The translations under genes and the position numbers were made by a program. Below the pieces are notes generated by a model that made no database searches, was not told the DNA's origin, and saw nothing but the letters and a program-made list of their open reading frames with translations. Shown here one piece after another: positions 33,216-44,580 of a stretch of DNA of 64,000 bases (within the stretch, counting starts at the first letter, position 1; every line of letters begins with the position of its first letter). Source of the DNA: Liquidambar formosana. Taxonomy: Eukaryota; Streptophyta; Magnoliopsida; Saxifragales; Altingiaceae. The stretch covers positions 14,345,848 through 14,409,847 of the forward strand of contig CM077820.1 of NCBI GenBank assembly GCA_039720395.1, written 5' to 3'.

Positions 33216-33386
33216 TAACGTTACTAGTGTTGTTATCGGTTGACTTGGAGCTTAAAATGTGACTCGCGAAGAATTTTCATTGCTTCATGAAGTGCCTACT
33301 TGCACATGCACTAAATGCTTTTATTAATTTCCCACAGGAACTAGTACTAAACTTCATAACGTACGAGGCTCTTAGTAATATATGTA

Positions 33387-34255
33387 TTCCCTCCAATTCA
33401 TAAAGTTATATCATGTTTGACAAAACACGGAGTTTAAGAAAATGCTATTATTACATTGACTTGTTATTTATTAAACTTCATCTTTCCAAAAACATCATCT
33501 TCTACTTGTAGTGGCGAAGTAAGGATTTTAGTTTTAGTGGGTCAAGAATCAAGACTAATGATAAATATTAAAAAAAAAAAGAAAAAAAAAGTCCCTACTT
33601 AACAATAACAAGAAAAAAAAATAGTGAATTGCAAATAAATATACATATTCAAAAATTGATTGATATTTGAACAATGCCCCCACAACCTCAAAAAGACTAT
33701 TCAATACTTTTATTTCTTCATATCTTATTTTAACTGACCAAGTTATGAATATCATGCCTAAGCTATCATTTGTAAATATTAAAATTGTAGGTCAAAAGTC
33801 AAAACTATGAAATCAACAAAATTAGGACCAAAAAAAAAAAAAAAATTTGAAAAACTAGTGTTTCGATGTTTGAGTAGGCCCAGAAAAAAGAAATGTTTGA
33901 GTAGGATAAAAATTGAAGAAATCAATTAATGGAACGATCAAAATAAAAATGAAGTTGGATCAAATAAGACCTTAGAGGGTCAAAATTTAATATATATTAG
34001 GAATGGTCAAATTTAGAAAAATCATAAACTTAGTATAAAAAATTAAATAAATAAAATTCTTAGGAGGGTGAAGTGACCCCCTTGACCCCCTTCCTTTCGC
34101 CCTACCTATTTGGTATTTGGTTTTGTGTTGAAAGTAATTATTAAAATAACGAAGGGTAGTGTAGGAAATTTATAAAAAATTATGATTTGACTTTGGACAA
34201 ACATTTTGGAATAAAAAAGTAGTAAAAATGGCATTTCTTTGTCAGACGGAAAGAG
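33387..34255. mobile_element. Stowaway-type MITE split by another insertion
   Basis: It begins TTCCCTCCAATTC after TA and ends GTCAGACGGAAAGAG before TA. It aligns to the uninterrupted 282-bp copy at 40352-40633. A ~600-bp segment (about 33505-34105) lies inside it. That segment has GGCGAAGTAAGGATTTTAG at its start and complementary-like GACCCCCTTCCTTTCGCC at its end, so it is a second, nested element of unknown class. Confidence 0.7.
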
Positions 34256-34607
34256 TATCTTGGAAGAGACCGAGGCAAAGTGCACTATAGAATGTCTAGG
34301 GCTTCGGGTGGGGATTGGGTGGGGAGGGCTGCGAATAGGATTAAACAACACTGGAGATAGAGTTGGATTACAAATTAGTCTCGGACAGTGATACAAGAAA
34401 CACTCATTACACCGACAACAGTTGAACAAACCACCCCAAAAAAGATCACCCAAAACAAACAAACCAAGCCCCTAAAACCATCCTCCAAATCAATCCTAAG
34501 CAAGGTGTTGAGAAGAAACTTACACTTGCAGAAAGCCAAAACCACACCAAAAAAGAAAGGGAAGCCACACTACGTTTGGAACCAATTCTAAAATAGAATT
34601 GAATTGA

Positions 34608-35334
34608 ATTGGATTCGTTGTCTAGGAAATGAAGAGGAAGTTGTAAGTAGACTTGTCGAATTGCAATCGAGGGATTGGGACGAATTTGAGAAGTGTCAAG
34701 AAGAGGTTTAAGTGGTTTGGCTTGTGTTCTGTTTTTATTTTGTTGGAGGCTCGTTGTTGGTGGTGTCGTGGGATGCTGGCTGTTGTGTCGGCGATGGTCG
34801 CATCGGCTTTGTGGTGTTTGTTGGTTCTTTATTGGTGCTTGGGCTCCCTGGCTTTCTTCTATGTTCGTCTGAGTTCTCCTGGCTAGCTTGGGGTGGTTTT
34901 CTATATTGGCTTGTGGTTTGGTCTGTTTTTGTTGGGGGTCAGTTGTTGGTGTCATTGCGGGTTGTTGGCTGTTTTTGTTGGGTGTCGGAGGTGGTCTCTT
35001 TAGTTCCGTGGTGTTTGCTTTCTTTTTGGTGTTCGGGTCCCTCGCTCGCTTTTGTGTTCTGCTGGCCGGTTTCTTAGGGGTGTTTTTCCTGTTTTGCTGG
35101 GTTCGTCTCTTGCTTGGGTAATCTTCCTTTCTCTTGGTTTGGCTTTGGCTTTGAGATTTTATTTTTGTTTTTGGGGGGTGTCTCTGTTTTTTCCGGATGT
35201 GGATTTTTGGGGTTGGTTGGTGGGGGGTGTTTGCATTTTTTGGTGGGTGATGCTTTCTGACTTGTATGGGTGTATTTTCTCCTACTCAATATAATTCACC
35301 TTTTGCGGATCCAAAAAAAAAAAAAAAAGAATAG
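34608..35334 (+). mobile_element. 5'-truncated LINE, 727 bp
   Basis: A GT-rich sequence ending in poly-A (35313-35328), bounded by a perfect 16-bp duplication AATAGAATTGAATTGA at 34592-34607 and 35335-35350. Long open frames run through it in several phases on both strands, but they reflect base composition, and no domain is recognised. It is the 3' UTR-type tail of a LINE. Confidence 0.82.
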
Positions 35335-35350
35335 AATAGAATTGAATTGA

Positions 35351-36545
35351 TTTATATTTTAATTCATGTGTTTAGAACCACAGGTGCAAGTCAAGTGCAA
35401 GTATAAGCTAGCTTGTAACTAAAGTGCAAGGTCAATCTCAATGCATATTGGATTTACGGCATAATTGCATATATATATATATATGATTTAGAAGTTTCTT
35501 CTTCCTCTAAATCGGCACAATATCTATACACACACGATGGAAATATATATTCATTTTAACACCAACGTATGATACTTGTCCTGCCTCTGTGAGAGAGAGA
35601 GAGAGAGAGAGAGAGGGTCATGATCGAATACTATTTAGTCCAACGTCCAAGGATGGAGCCATATGGTGGCCAGGGTAGGCAGGCACCACACCTGACCAAA
35701 TTGTTTTTATAAATTTTATACTCTTAATTTTGTTAAATTAGAAATTTTCCCAACTTAATTTTTTTAAAAAACCCCTTTATTTTTCTTATGTACCCTTATC
35801 TTTTATTATTTTCTTTCTTATGAGACTCCTTTATTTAATTTTTCTTTCATATCCTTTTTTTTGTGTAATTAGAAATTCGCCTCATCGCACCAAAATTCCT
35901 AACTTCGCCCAAAAATTCCTAACTTCGCCCACGTCGCCTGCTTATAAAAAATAATTGTAGAACTAAGTTGGGTCAAACAGCATTCTCCGTTATAAGTCCC
36001 TGTGGGTGGCATCGGGTCGTTAGGCCAAGTGCGCCACTCTATGACTAATTCCTCTCGTACAAGGGTAAGCAATGGTGCGCCTGGGAGTGGTCCACTTCCT
36101 CGGTTCCCATACGTTTCAGCCCAAGCCCGGGGAGTGGAAGGTGTCTGGCGTATTTAAAACGTGTAGAAAATTTGTATTGTAAAAAACTAAGGCTATGTTT
36201 TGATAAAGAATTTGTAAGTGAAATTTGTTTTTGAGAAAAAATTTGTAAAATTTTTAGAAGGATTTTGTCCATCTCATCCTTATAAATATCTTATAAAATC
36301 CATCTTAAAAGCAAATTTTACCTAAAAATTTCTTATCTAAACAAAACGTAATAGAAAATCAAGTAGGATTGATCGCCCCCTCGAACACCCCCCCCCCCCC
36401 CACCCCACCCCAAATCCAAAATAATCATGGCGTTATGCTAGGCAAACTTTATTGGTTTCCAAAGCATATTGGATATGAATGACACCTACTCTTGATAAAT
36501 TATAATCACAAATAGCATATTAGAGTAATATATGCTATACTCTTA
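35351..36545. other. Repeat-rich intergenic sequence
   Basis: A GA microsatellite lies at 35590-35614. 35640-35965 looks like a TIR-type repeat, with a GGAGCCATATGGTGGCCAGGG start and a TCCTAACTTCGCCC end. 35966-36140 is a G/C-richer unidentified block. A C15 run lies at 36387-36401. No gene is seen. Confidence 0.5.
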
Positions 36546-36756
36546 GGCCATGTTTGTTTGGTTGGAATGGAATGAGTGAGAATGAAATTTAATTCTATAC
36601 TAAAAATAATCTAGAATGGAATGAGATTGAAATAAACATTGCGGAATGAATATCATTATAATTCAATTGATTCCATTCCCATCTAATTACTTCATTCAAA
36701 CATGTTATTTGAAATGAATTGGAATAAGATTCCATTCCAACCAAACAAACATGGCA
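36546..36756. mobile_element. Tourist-type MITE
   Basis: 211 bp, ends GGCCATGTTTGTTTGG and the complement of TGCCATGTTTGTTTGG, flanked by TTA on both sides (36543-36545 and 36757-36759). A 3-bp TTA/TAA target is typical of PIF/Harbinger-derived Tourist MITEs. The interior GGAATGGAATGAG arms fold back. Confidence 0.85.
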
Positions 36757-36759
36757 TTA

Positions 36760-37727
36760 AAGGGTTTGGTCAAGCAAATAGGTTGTGATGTGTTTTTTAG
36801 AGGATATCGTTTAGACCTTATGCAGTCATCATTAATGGAAGTAAGGTGTGAAAAACCCCTAATAGTTAATAATTAAATAAATAGAGAGATGTTACAACTC
36901 ATATGGCAACTTTTACTCTAACTCTAATGATGGAGAGTCTGTTATGCTAGAGGGGTCCTATCTTAATTTTATTAAAAAGAAATATATGTCACATACCAAA
37001 TAATTTCACGTAATGTATGTTTATACTTTTTTCCTTTTTTTTTTTTCCTTCCTTTGTCTATATCCCATTCATTCTAAATAAAAGATAGATGAAAAAAAAC
37101 ATAAAAAATAATTTAAAAGAAAATTATGGGACCGTCTGGTCGGCTGCAATTACCCTTACGTATTAAATATTCTCTCGGGCCTTATTTATTTATAACAATA
37201 GCCTTATTGAGGCACCTATTGAGGCGGTAATGGATCTTACGTGTGACTGAATGCCTTGTTGGCGCGGGGCCCAGGGGTGGAGGTGTTTGGAATGTTAAGA
37301 GGTTTTTTTTTTCTTTTTTTGTTAGTTAAAATAAAAGTTAAAAAATTTAAGTTGATGCTACATTTTCTAGTTTCTCGTACAAGCCGAAATCATCCCAACT
37401 ACAGACCACGACGGCATGGTCAGTAAGTTTTCACGAACTTGGGTTTTTTCATGTGTTGCGGAAGTCAGATATCAGTCATAAGACATAACAAGCAATAAAA
37501 ATGGGAAAATACATGATTTGATTTCAAATAGCCAAGATTTTTGGATACGTTGAAATAGCGAAGTTGGTTTTTTTTTTTTTTTTTTTTTTTTTTTTGGGTA
37601 GGCAGCACTGATATGATTAACATATTAATAGGGAATAAGGATATTTTCATCACAGACAAACACCCACCAAGAAAACATCAACCCACCACTAAAACAACCC
37701 ACCAATTGGACACTAAGAGCTTGTTTG
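36760..37727. other. Intergenic, no gene seen
   Basis: AT-rich, with a poly-T tract at 37568-37595 and no recognisable coding or repeat landmark beyond low complexity. Confidence 0.5.
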
Positions 37728-37955
37728 GGAACTTTAAAAATTGGATCAAACTAGGTTCACTCCATTATCTGGTTTTTAAATAAACTAACTCACAGTTGGT
37801 TTGAGAAAAAAAACTGTATACATTTATGCCTTATTTTTATAATAAATCCGAACTGTTTAACAGGAAAAAGAAACTTACAAAACAGTATAAAAACAAAACT
37901 AATCAGACTTATACTTAGCTGACAGGTTTTCATGTTTGCCAAACAACTCCTAAAA
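37728..37955. mobile_element. MITE-like unit shared by P450 upstream regions
   Basis: Starts GAGCTTGTTTGGGAACTT and ends near TTTGCCAAACAACTCC. The central TTATTTGG/TCTGGTTTTTAAATAAACTAACTCACAG stretch is shared with 26995-27250 and 58035-58290 and with the window start. It is found upstream of four of the six P450 copies. Confidence 0.6.
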
Positions 37956-38216
37956 GTAGAACATTAGCTAATAAATAACTAGCAAATCCAACTAAATCAC
38001 CGCCCAAACTAAGAAAATGAACTAGGCTAGAAAGAGAAAACATGCAAAAATCAGACATGCCCCTAGAAAATCCAGAGAAATAGCCAAGTGGTTGTAGACT
38101 TGTAGTTGACTTGGAATAAAAAGGTTGTTGCAGATGAGTCTCAAATAGTTATGTCTTAAATGTTGGGTGGCTTGAAAATAAAAGAAAATTAAAAGTCCAT
38201 TGGTGGATATGCCTAG

Positions 38217-38815
38217 TAGGGCTGTGAATGAGTCGATTCAAGTCGTGATTTGGAGTGTTTGTGTTTGGTTTGTTAAAAAACTTATTTGTTTTTACTATTG
38301 ATTTGAACTTTTAACTAGCGTGCTTAAACTATTGCGTTCAAGCTTAATTCGTTAAAAAACTTATTTGTTTACTATCAAACTGATCTTTTAAAGAGCCAAA
38401 ACTATTATGATCAAATTTGACTTGAGAAAAAGTAGAGAAGTTCGAGCTTGAGCTTATGCTCAAATTCAGTTTGAACTTGATCTTTAGCCTGTCTTACATG
38501 AGCTCCTTAAAGTGGTTTTGTATATATAATTTGTAATCTTTAAGTTTAGTGAGAAATATTTATGAACCAATAACTCTTGCCTTATATATAAATGATAGTT
38601 GAATTTTTTTATTGAACAAACCCACTAACAATCTCATTAATCAGCCTCATTTCGAGCTCTTTATTGAGTTTTTAACAAACTTGTGAGTCTAAATGAGTCA
38701 GAGTTTTAGTTCGCTTGAATTTGGCTTGTTTATTAATTAACCAAATTCAAATTGAACCCTTATCAAGCTTTCTTATGAACCGTTAACGAGAGGTTGAACT
38801 CATCTGCAGCCTTAA
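38217..38815. mobile_element. AGGGCTG-ended repeat, ~0.6 kb
   Basis: It starts AGGGCTGTGAATGAGTCGA and ends with the near-complement CTCATCTGCAGCCTTAAT, so it has terminal inverted repeats. AT-rich, non-coding interior. Class unassigned; no target duplication was established. Confidence 0.5.
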
Positions 38816-39266
38816 TGCCCACCTAGACACATGCATATATGAGGTGAGGTCCGGCCACCTCCTAAAAATATGAAAATTAAAGAGTTCCGGCCCGCTTCAT
38901 TTACAGGGTTGATACCAAAAATTTTCAGTTCAGGTGACGGACTAAAAAAAAAGTATAAATAATAATATTTTTTTTCTTTACCAAAAGTTTTACTATAACA
39001 ATGTGTATATTTATAAAACAAAAATACTTCATAATCTAGTAAGTGTATAAAAAAATATATTTCAACTTGGACAGATATATATAATATAAAAGTGGTTTGA
39101 TTTGGTATGATGAGTTCTACGTTTTCAAACTAAACTGAAGGGTTAATTTTGCAACGACCTCGGTATAATTCTTTTCAAAATTTAAATCCAATTAAACTAA
39201 GTGTAAAAATAAAAAAATAAAAAATTGCCGGCCGAGGCATCTTAGCATAGTTCCACCGAGCTCATG
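38816..39266 (+). other. Upstream region of second intact P450
   Basis: Non-coding AT-rich sequence. It does not obviously align with the upstream regions of the copies at 9945 or 27884. Confidence 0.5.
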
Positions 39267-39274
39267 TATAAAAA
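39267..39274 (+). promoter_or_regulatory. TATA box of second intact P450
   Basis: TATAAAAA, 55-62 bases before the ATG at 39329. It is the only canonical TATA box among the three intact copies. Confidence 0.6.
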
Positions 39275-39328
39275 GGCGGCTTCCTTTTTTTTCTATCTTC
39301 TCATTGATAAAAACAATTAGTAGGCGTT

Positions 39329-41342
39329 ATGGGTCTGTCATTCTCTTGCCCACTTCACCTTGAAGTCCTCTTTGCATCTCTCTCTCTCATCTTGCTACTC
39401 CTCTACAAACTGAAAAAATCCCCTCCTCCAAATCTAAAGCTTCCCCCCGGTGAAACTGGATGGCCAATCATCGGCGAAACCTTGGAATTCGCGCTGGCCG
39501 GACGAACTGGAAAGCCACAGAAATTCGTAAACGCTCGAATGCAAAAACACTCGCCCGATGTATTCAAAACGTCTTTGTTTGGACAGAACATGGCCGTGTT
39601 CTGCGGTGCAACGGGGAACAAGTTTTTGTTCTCCAACGACAGCAAGCTTGTTACCAATTGGTACCCACACTCGACGGTGAAGATTTTGTTGCCTTCCACA
39701 CTTGGTGTCTCTTCTTTGAAATTACTATCCTCAATAACGCACAAAATCCTGCCTGACTTTCTCAAGCCAGAAGCTTTGCAGAATTTTGTGCCCATCATGG
39801 ATTCGATGGCAGTGCAACACGTGGACGAAGAGTGGGCACCAAACAGTGAAGTGAAGGTTCATCCACTGTCAAAGAAGTACAGCTTTGCAGTGGCTTGTCG
39901 ATTGTTCATGAGTATCGACGATCCCAAACTTGTGGCCAAGTTTGCTCGTCTCTTTGCTCTTGTTAGCAATGGGCTCATAGCCGTGCCTATAAATTTGCCT
40001 GGCACAGAGTTCAACCGTGCCGTCAAAGGAGGCAAAATGATTCGTGAGGAGCTTGCAGCAGTCATCATCCAAAGGAAAATAGAGTTATCAGAGAAGGAGC
40101 CGGCGGCTAGAATAGACCTATTGACTCGCATGCTGCTTTATACCGATGAGAATGGAAAATTTTTGAATGAGATTGAGATCGCTAGTAACATTTTAGGTTT
40201 ACTTATTGCCGGCCATCACACCACGACTGCCTTGATCACAACAGTAGTAAAGTATCTTGCAGAGTTCCCTGATATCTATGCCAAGGTTTTAAAAGGTAAT
40301 ACTCCAAAACTCGTCTTCTCCATCACAAAACTAATGCATGCATAATAAATACTCTCTCCATCCTACAAAGATAGACTATGTTTGACTATGTTGGACAAAA
40401 ACACATAATTTAAGAAAAGACAATCATTGCATTGACTTGTTATCTATTAAGCACCATCTTTCCAAAAATACCCCTTTTTTTTGCATTGGATTTTGTGTTG
40501 AAAATAATTATTGAATTAACAAGGGGTAGTGTGGGAAACTAAAAAAAAATTATGATTTGATTTTTCAAAATAGACAAACATTTTGAGACAAAAAAAGTAG
40601 CAAATATGGCCTATCTTTGTAGGACGGAGGGAGTATTATTGGATCCGCGGAGCATGATGATGAATGTCCGACATGTGGACCTTAATTGGTTTTATGGACA
40701 CTTGTTTGGTTGTTTGCATATTAAGATTGATATCATTACAAAAATAATGACAGACGGGCATGTAAGAATATATAGTTTATTCATACAATCTTCCTAATCC
40801 ATCAATAAAGTGGAACACTCCACAATGGAAAATTATATATCGCACCAGGCCAGACATGAATGATGAATAATTAATTAGAAGGTTACTTCATTTTGTGTTT
40901 ATTTTGTATATTTAAACCTCAAAAAAGTATTTTATATATACAATCTCGGTTAGGTCAACATGTGTTGATATTAATCAGTACCATGCATTAGGGGTTGTAC
41001 CCTGTATATTAGCCTAATATACCTATAATCCACCAATATATGCACATAATACAACCTCCAATGCGGGTGTTGATATAAGTAATATTAGTATGTCCTCACC
41101 TGACCCTCATCCTATATCTATATAGAAGTGAACTTATCAGAGATCCCTAATATAAATTAGGTGCAAACTTCAAATCTTGGCTGTCCATATTCGTCAAACG
41201 ATTAAAATTTTTGAGTGACTAATTGGTTTTAAGCATTAATTGGTTGAGAATGAACAACTAAGATTGGAAGTCCACAACTAATTTATATTCGGGATTCCTG
41301 ATAAAATTCCTTCCATGTGTGCATATATATATATATATATAT

Positions 41343-41381
<39 letters not shown>

Positions 41382-42228
41382 TTAATGCTGCCAACTTTCA
41401 TTTCCTAAGAGTGACACTGCAAATATTGTTTCATGGAATTTTAACGCTAATATGAAACTGGTTTGCCATGGTCAATAGAACAAATGGATATCACAAAGTC
41501 CAAACGTCCAAAAGAGTTGCTAAATCGGGATGACATTCAAAAGATGAAATACACTTTGTGTGTGGCACATGAAGCAATGAGGCTGACGCCACCTGCTCAA
41601 GGAACTTTTAGAGAGGCCATAACCGACTTCACTTATGCAAGGTTTAGTATCCCTAAGGGATGGAAGGTATTTTTTGTTTAGATTTTCTTATATTAATTCC
41701 ATGAGCTAGATAATGTTATAATATCTCGGGTACATTTATTTGGATAGAATTAGACGAGAATTAGAATGGAATGGAATGAGATTTCAATAGTGAGCGATCG
41801 TACGTGTTCACTATTAAAATCTCATTCTATTCCATTCTGATTCCTCAAAATTCCATCCAAAAAAACATGCCATAAGAGATGCAGTAGTGGGACTAATTAC
41901 CACTCTCAATTCTTTTTATTAATTGCAGGCATATTGGACAACACATTCAACACACCGAAATCCCGCATATTTTTCAAATCCAAAGAAATTTGATCCATCA
42001 AGATTTGAAGGGAAGGGGCCGGCACCCAACACATTTGTACCATTTGGGGGAGGAATACGAATGTGCCCTGGGAGAGACTTTGCTCGAATGCAATCACTCG
42101 TTTTCTTGCATAATGTGGTGACAAAATTCAAATGGGAGAAAGTAATTCCCAATGAAAAAATTAGATATAATCTGTTGCCCAATCCAGAAAACGGTCTTCT
42201 AATTCGCCTCCAACTTCATAAAAAATAA
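39329..42228 (+). CDS. CYP716-family cytochrome P450, intact, I-helix His variant
   Basis: Exons 39329-40295, 41479-41666 and 41929-42228 with GT..AG introns of 1183 and 262 bp give 484 aa. Membrane anchor near residues 9-26, hinge [13 protein letters not shown]-helix EAMR (354-357), FDPSRF, and haem loop [10 protein letters not shown] with Cys431. The I-helix reads AGHHTT (294-299): position 297, normally the acid of the AGxDT motif used in proton delivery during oxygen activation, is histidine (codon CAC). No frameshift or stop is present, so the frame is maintained. Either activity is altered, or the enzyme uses another proton path. It also has TYARF where paralogs have TYAGF or TFAGF. Likely a triterpene oxidase by family; substrate unknown. 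Closest to the copy at 47249. Confidence 0.93.
40352..40633. mobile_element. Stowaway-type MITE in P450 intron 1
   Basis: 282 bp, ends CTCTCTCCATCCTACAAAGATAG and its near complement CTTTGTAGGACGGAGGGAG, flanked by TA (40350-40351 and 40634-40635). Confidence 0.88.
40941..41112. mobile_element. Palindromic MITE, cluster family
   Basis: Copy in intron 1 of the P450 at 39329, with CAATCTCGGTTAGGTCAACATG start and a TGTCCTCACCTGACCCTCAT end, beside a TATATATA tract. Confidence 0.65.
41128..41310. mobile_element. Foldback MITE, TTATCAGGGAT family
   Basis: Left arm TTATCAGAGATCCCTAATATAAATTAG pairs with right arm CTAATTTATATTCGGGATTCCTGATAA. Homologous to 30205-30382. Confidence 0.7.
41345..41378. 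repeat. GA microsatellite in P450 intron 1
   Basis: About 17 GA units directly after a TA microsatellite (41325-41343). Confidence 0.95.
41728..41872. mobile_element. Foldback element in P450 intron 2
   Basis: About 145 bp, absent from intron 2 of the copies at 9945, 27884 and 47249, which explains the longer intron here. Arms AGAATGGAATGGAATGAGAT and ATCTCATTCTATTCCATTCT pair around a short GTGAGCGATCGTACGTGTTCAC loop. The arm sequence resembles the Tourist MITE at 36546. Confidence 0.75.
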
Positions 42229-42980
42229 TTGCTTTAGTATTGCTTTGTTACAGTTCACTATGTTTATCTACATACGATTTCCTGGTCTTTTCATAAATAA
42301 AAGCAAACGACACCTGCATTATATCATACTCAAGTTTTCAAGTTTCCACCCTGTTAGCTATAAGCTTTTTAAATCAATAAATTGTGAGCTTTTGAATTGT
42401 GAGCTTTTTAAATCAATAAATTGCAAGTTCTATATATGGGGTATGTATATATGGATCCTCTCCATTAGGTGGATGGTACAGGAAATCTGGGCCATTCATA
42501 TTTGGTGGGCCCACATGCAATGAATGATCCAGGTTTGATTATACTATCGATCAAGTGAATGTAGAGGAGCCTAGCCAAAGTACCCCGGCCTACACACACA
42601 CACGCAACCTAGTGTTGTTTTCGATATAATCAAATGACTTGGAGCTCATGATGTGACTTAGAAAGCATTTTTGTTCTTTTGTTAAGTATCTTTGTTATTG
42701 TATTTTTTGCTAAGCAATGTGAGATGGGGGGGAAGGGAAAAAGTCACAAGACCAAAATTTATGACACAATAACTTTAGAATAGAATAAGTATACTTTGTA
42801 CAAACCACATCCATAAATTAGTATCCTTAATGCTAGTTCCAGATTTACTTATCCTACTTATCCACACACACACACACAAAAACAAACGAACTTACTAAAC
42901 CTTAAAGAGGTAGCTTAGTCAGTAAGATCTGAGCTGCTTAATGAAGAAATAGGGAGAGAGATGGTAGAAGTTATGAGTAT
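42229..42980 (+). other. 3' flank of second intact P450
   Basis: Partly alignable to the other P450 3' flanks (AATAAATTGCAAGTT near 42415; ACTTGGAGCTCATGATGTGACT near 42640). A CA microsatellite lies at 42864-42878. No gene. Confidence 0.55.
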
Positions 42981-43866
42981 TAATAAGTTTCCAACTTACA
43001 AATCTAAGCTTTTAAGTGGAAGGTCCAAACAAGTATATGAAGTTATATCAAACCTAGGCCTCATGAAAAGCCCAAGGCCCATGAACAGCCCGAAGCCCAA
43101 AGGAAAAAGCCCAGCCCGAGCCAGAAAAAGCCCGAGCCCGAGCCCAGCCCGGATACCCTTGGGCTAGGCCTGAGCCTTTAGTTAAAGTAGGAAGCCCGGC
43201 CCGAAGCCCAACACTGTAGCAATATGAATGTTTCCCAGTTTTTCAAAAAATTACATTTTGGTGATAAGTTCCTAGATTAATACCAATAAAGAAGCAAATA
43301 GACAGTCAACTTAATACAAAGTGACTACAAATATCCTTTGTTTTGGTATTATGATGGGAAGTGATCACCAAAATGTAATTTTTTCACTTTTCTTTCCTTT
43401 TGTTACACATTTAACAGTAGGCAATATGGCTTAGGCTCAAGGCCGAAGGCCTGAAGCCCGAAAACACCCAAGCCCGTGGGCTAGGCTTGGGCCTCACATT
43501 TTCCTTCATGGCCCAGCCCGGCCGGCCCGATGAATAGTAGAAGCCCCAAAAGCCCAGTCCGAGGCCCGAGAAAGAGGCCCAAGCTTGGCCCAGCCTTGGT
43601 CCAATGCCAAGGCCTAATCAAACCCAATGTTTGGACAATGTGAGATGTGGTATATTTCCAATACTATCTCTCACGTGCAAGCTTAACATAAGCCCATCAT
43701 GTAGGCGACGAATATGGGCTCAATAGGCCCAAGAACGATATACTCTGATACCATGATAAGTTTCCAACTTACAAGCCTAAACTTTTAAGTGGAGGGCCCA
43801 AATAGATATATGAAGTTATATCATACCTAGTATTTAGGCTATGTGGGATGTGGTATATTTCCAACA
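42981..43866 (-). mobile_element. TRIM-like LTR element, antisense
   Basis: On the minus strand a ~113-bp LTR (43754-43866) starts TGTTGGAAATATACC and ends ACTTATCA. Directly after it comes TGGTATCAGAG (43743-43753), the usual tRNA-Met primer-binding word. A second LTR copy is at 42981-43055 plus 43629-43660, split by the insertion at 43056-43628. The internal region (43661-43742) is under 100 bp with no coding capacity. This fits a terminal-repeat retrotransposon in miniature. No clean target duplication was found. Confidence 0.7.
43056..43628. mobile_element. GCCC-rich nested insertion in the TRIM LTR
   Basis: Rich in AGCCCGAGCCC and AAGCCC words at both ends. It contains, at about 43250-43395, a foldback core (TTACATTTTGGTGATAAG paired with AGTGATCACCAAAATGTAA) related to the MITE at 23781. 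It interrupts one TRIM LTR. Class uncertain. Confidence 0.6.
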
Positions 43867-44404
43867 GTTAGAACAGAACTCATGAGGAAAACATGAGATC
43901 TAGAAGTTATATTTTTAAAATTAATTTCAAAAATTAATAACTCTCTTTCCTTACAACATTAACAAAATAGTCCTCTTCACTATCAAAATAAAAATAAAAT
44001 TAAAATTATAGAATGAAGGTCAATTAGGTACTTTCATGTCCGACCAATAAGAGGAAGAGTTCTTAATATAGTAGTATAGATATAGACAAGTCTCACCGAA
44101 GCCCAAACTCGTAACATGAGATCTACTGTGATCAATCTATATGGCTCCAAAGGGAGCCCACGTGTGCATGCCTCATAACAACTTAGGCCTGCCGGGGTGG
44201 TAGATGTCCGGCAAAAAAGTTTCATAATTTTTTTATTTTTATTTTTTTTGGTTCTTTTTCTTAAAGACAAAAGCCTAACTCACACTTCGTTTGGTACAGT
44301 GAAAAATTCTAGTTGTATAGAATTCAAACTTCAAAGCACGAGTCATTATTTTCCTTCATTTTGTGATATGTCACTATACTTTGTTTAAATAATCAATTTA
44401 ACCC
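43867..44404. other. Intergenic, no gene seen
   Basis: AT-rich. The tail 44284-44400 resembles 46371-46450, so part is an old repeat. Confidence 0.45.
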
Positions 44405-44580
44405 ACGAGAATTACTCAAATAGGAAGGAACTACGGTTCAAGAATCAGAAGTCCTAAGTTTGAGTCTCTATTTCCTAATTATAGGATTCACCAGCTTACG
44501 GGTGGTTTGTGTATTACTGGAATTAGTTTGGACCTAATAGCTTGGGAAACCCCTCATTTGAAAAAAAAAAAAAAAAAAAT
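44405..44580 (+). mobile_element. SINE-like sequence (tentative)
   Basis: TCCTAAGTTTGAGTCTC near 44450 resembles a tRNA-type B box (GTTCGAGTCTC), and the stretch ends in poly-A (44559-44579). No clear A box is placed and no target duplication was established, so this is only a candidate. Confidence 0.3.

Noticed and set aside
34446..35294. Multiple long open frames on both strands, hydrophobic or Pro/Lys-rich
   Set aside because: They coincide with the GT-rich tail of a LINE bounded by a 16-bp target duplication and have no domains.
35970..36140. Possible rRNA fragment: contains the complement of GTACGAGAGGAA
   Set aside because: This word resembles a conserved large-subunit rRNA stretch, but the sequence on both sides does not follow any rRNA I know, and the block is short and isolated. 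Left as unidentified.
42961..43167. Frame with Ser/Pro/Lys repeats
   Set aside because: Arises from AGCCCGAGCCC repeats of the nested insertion in the TRIM-like element.
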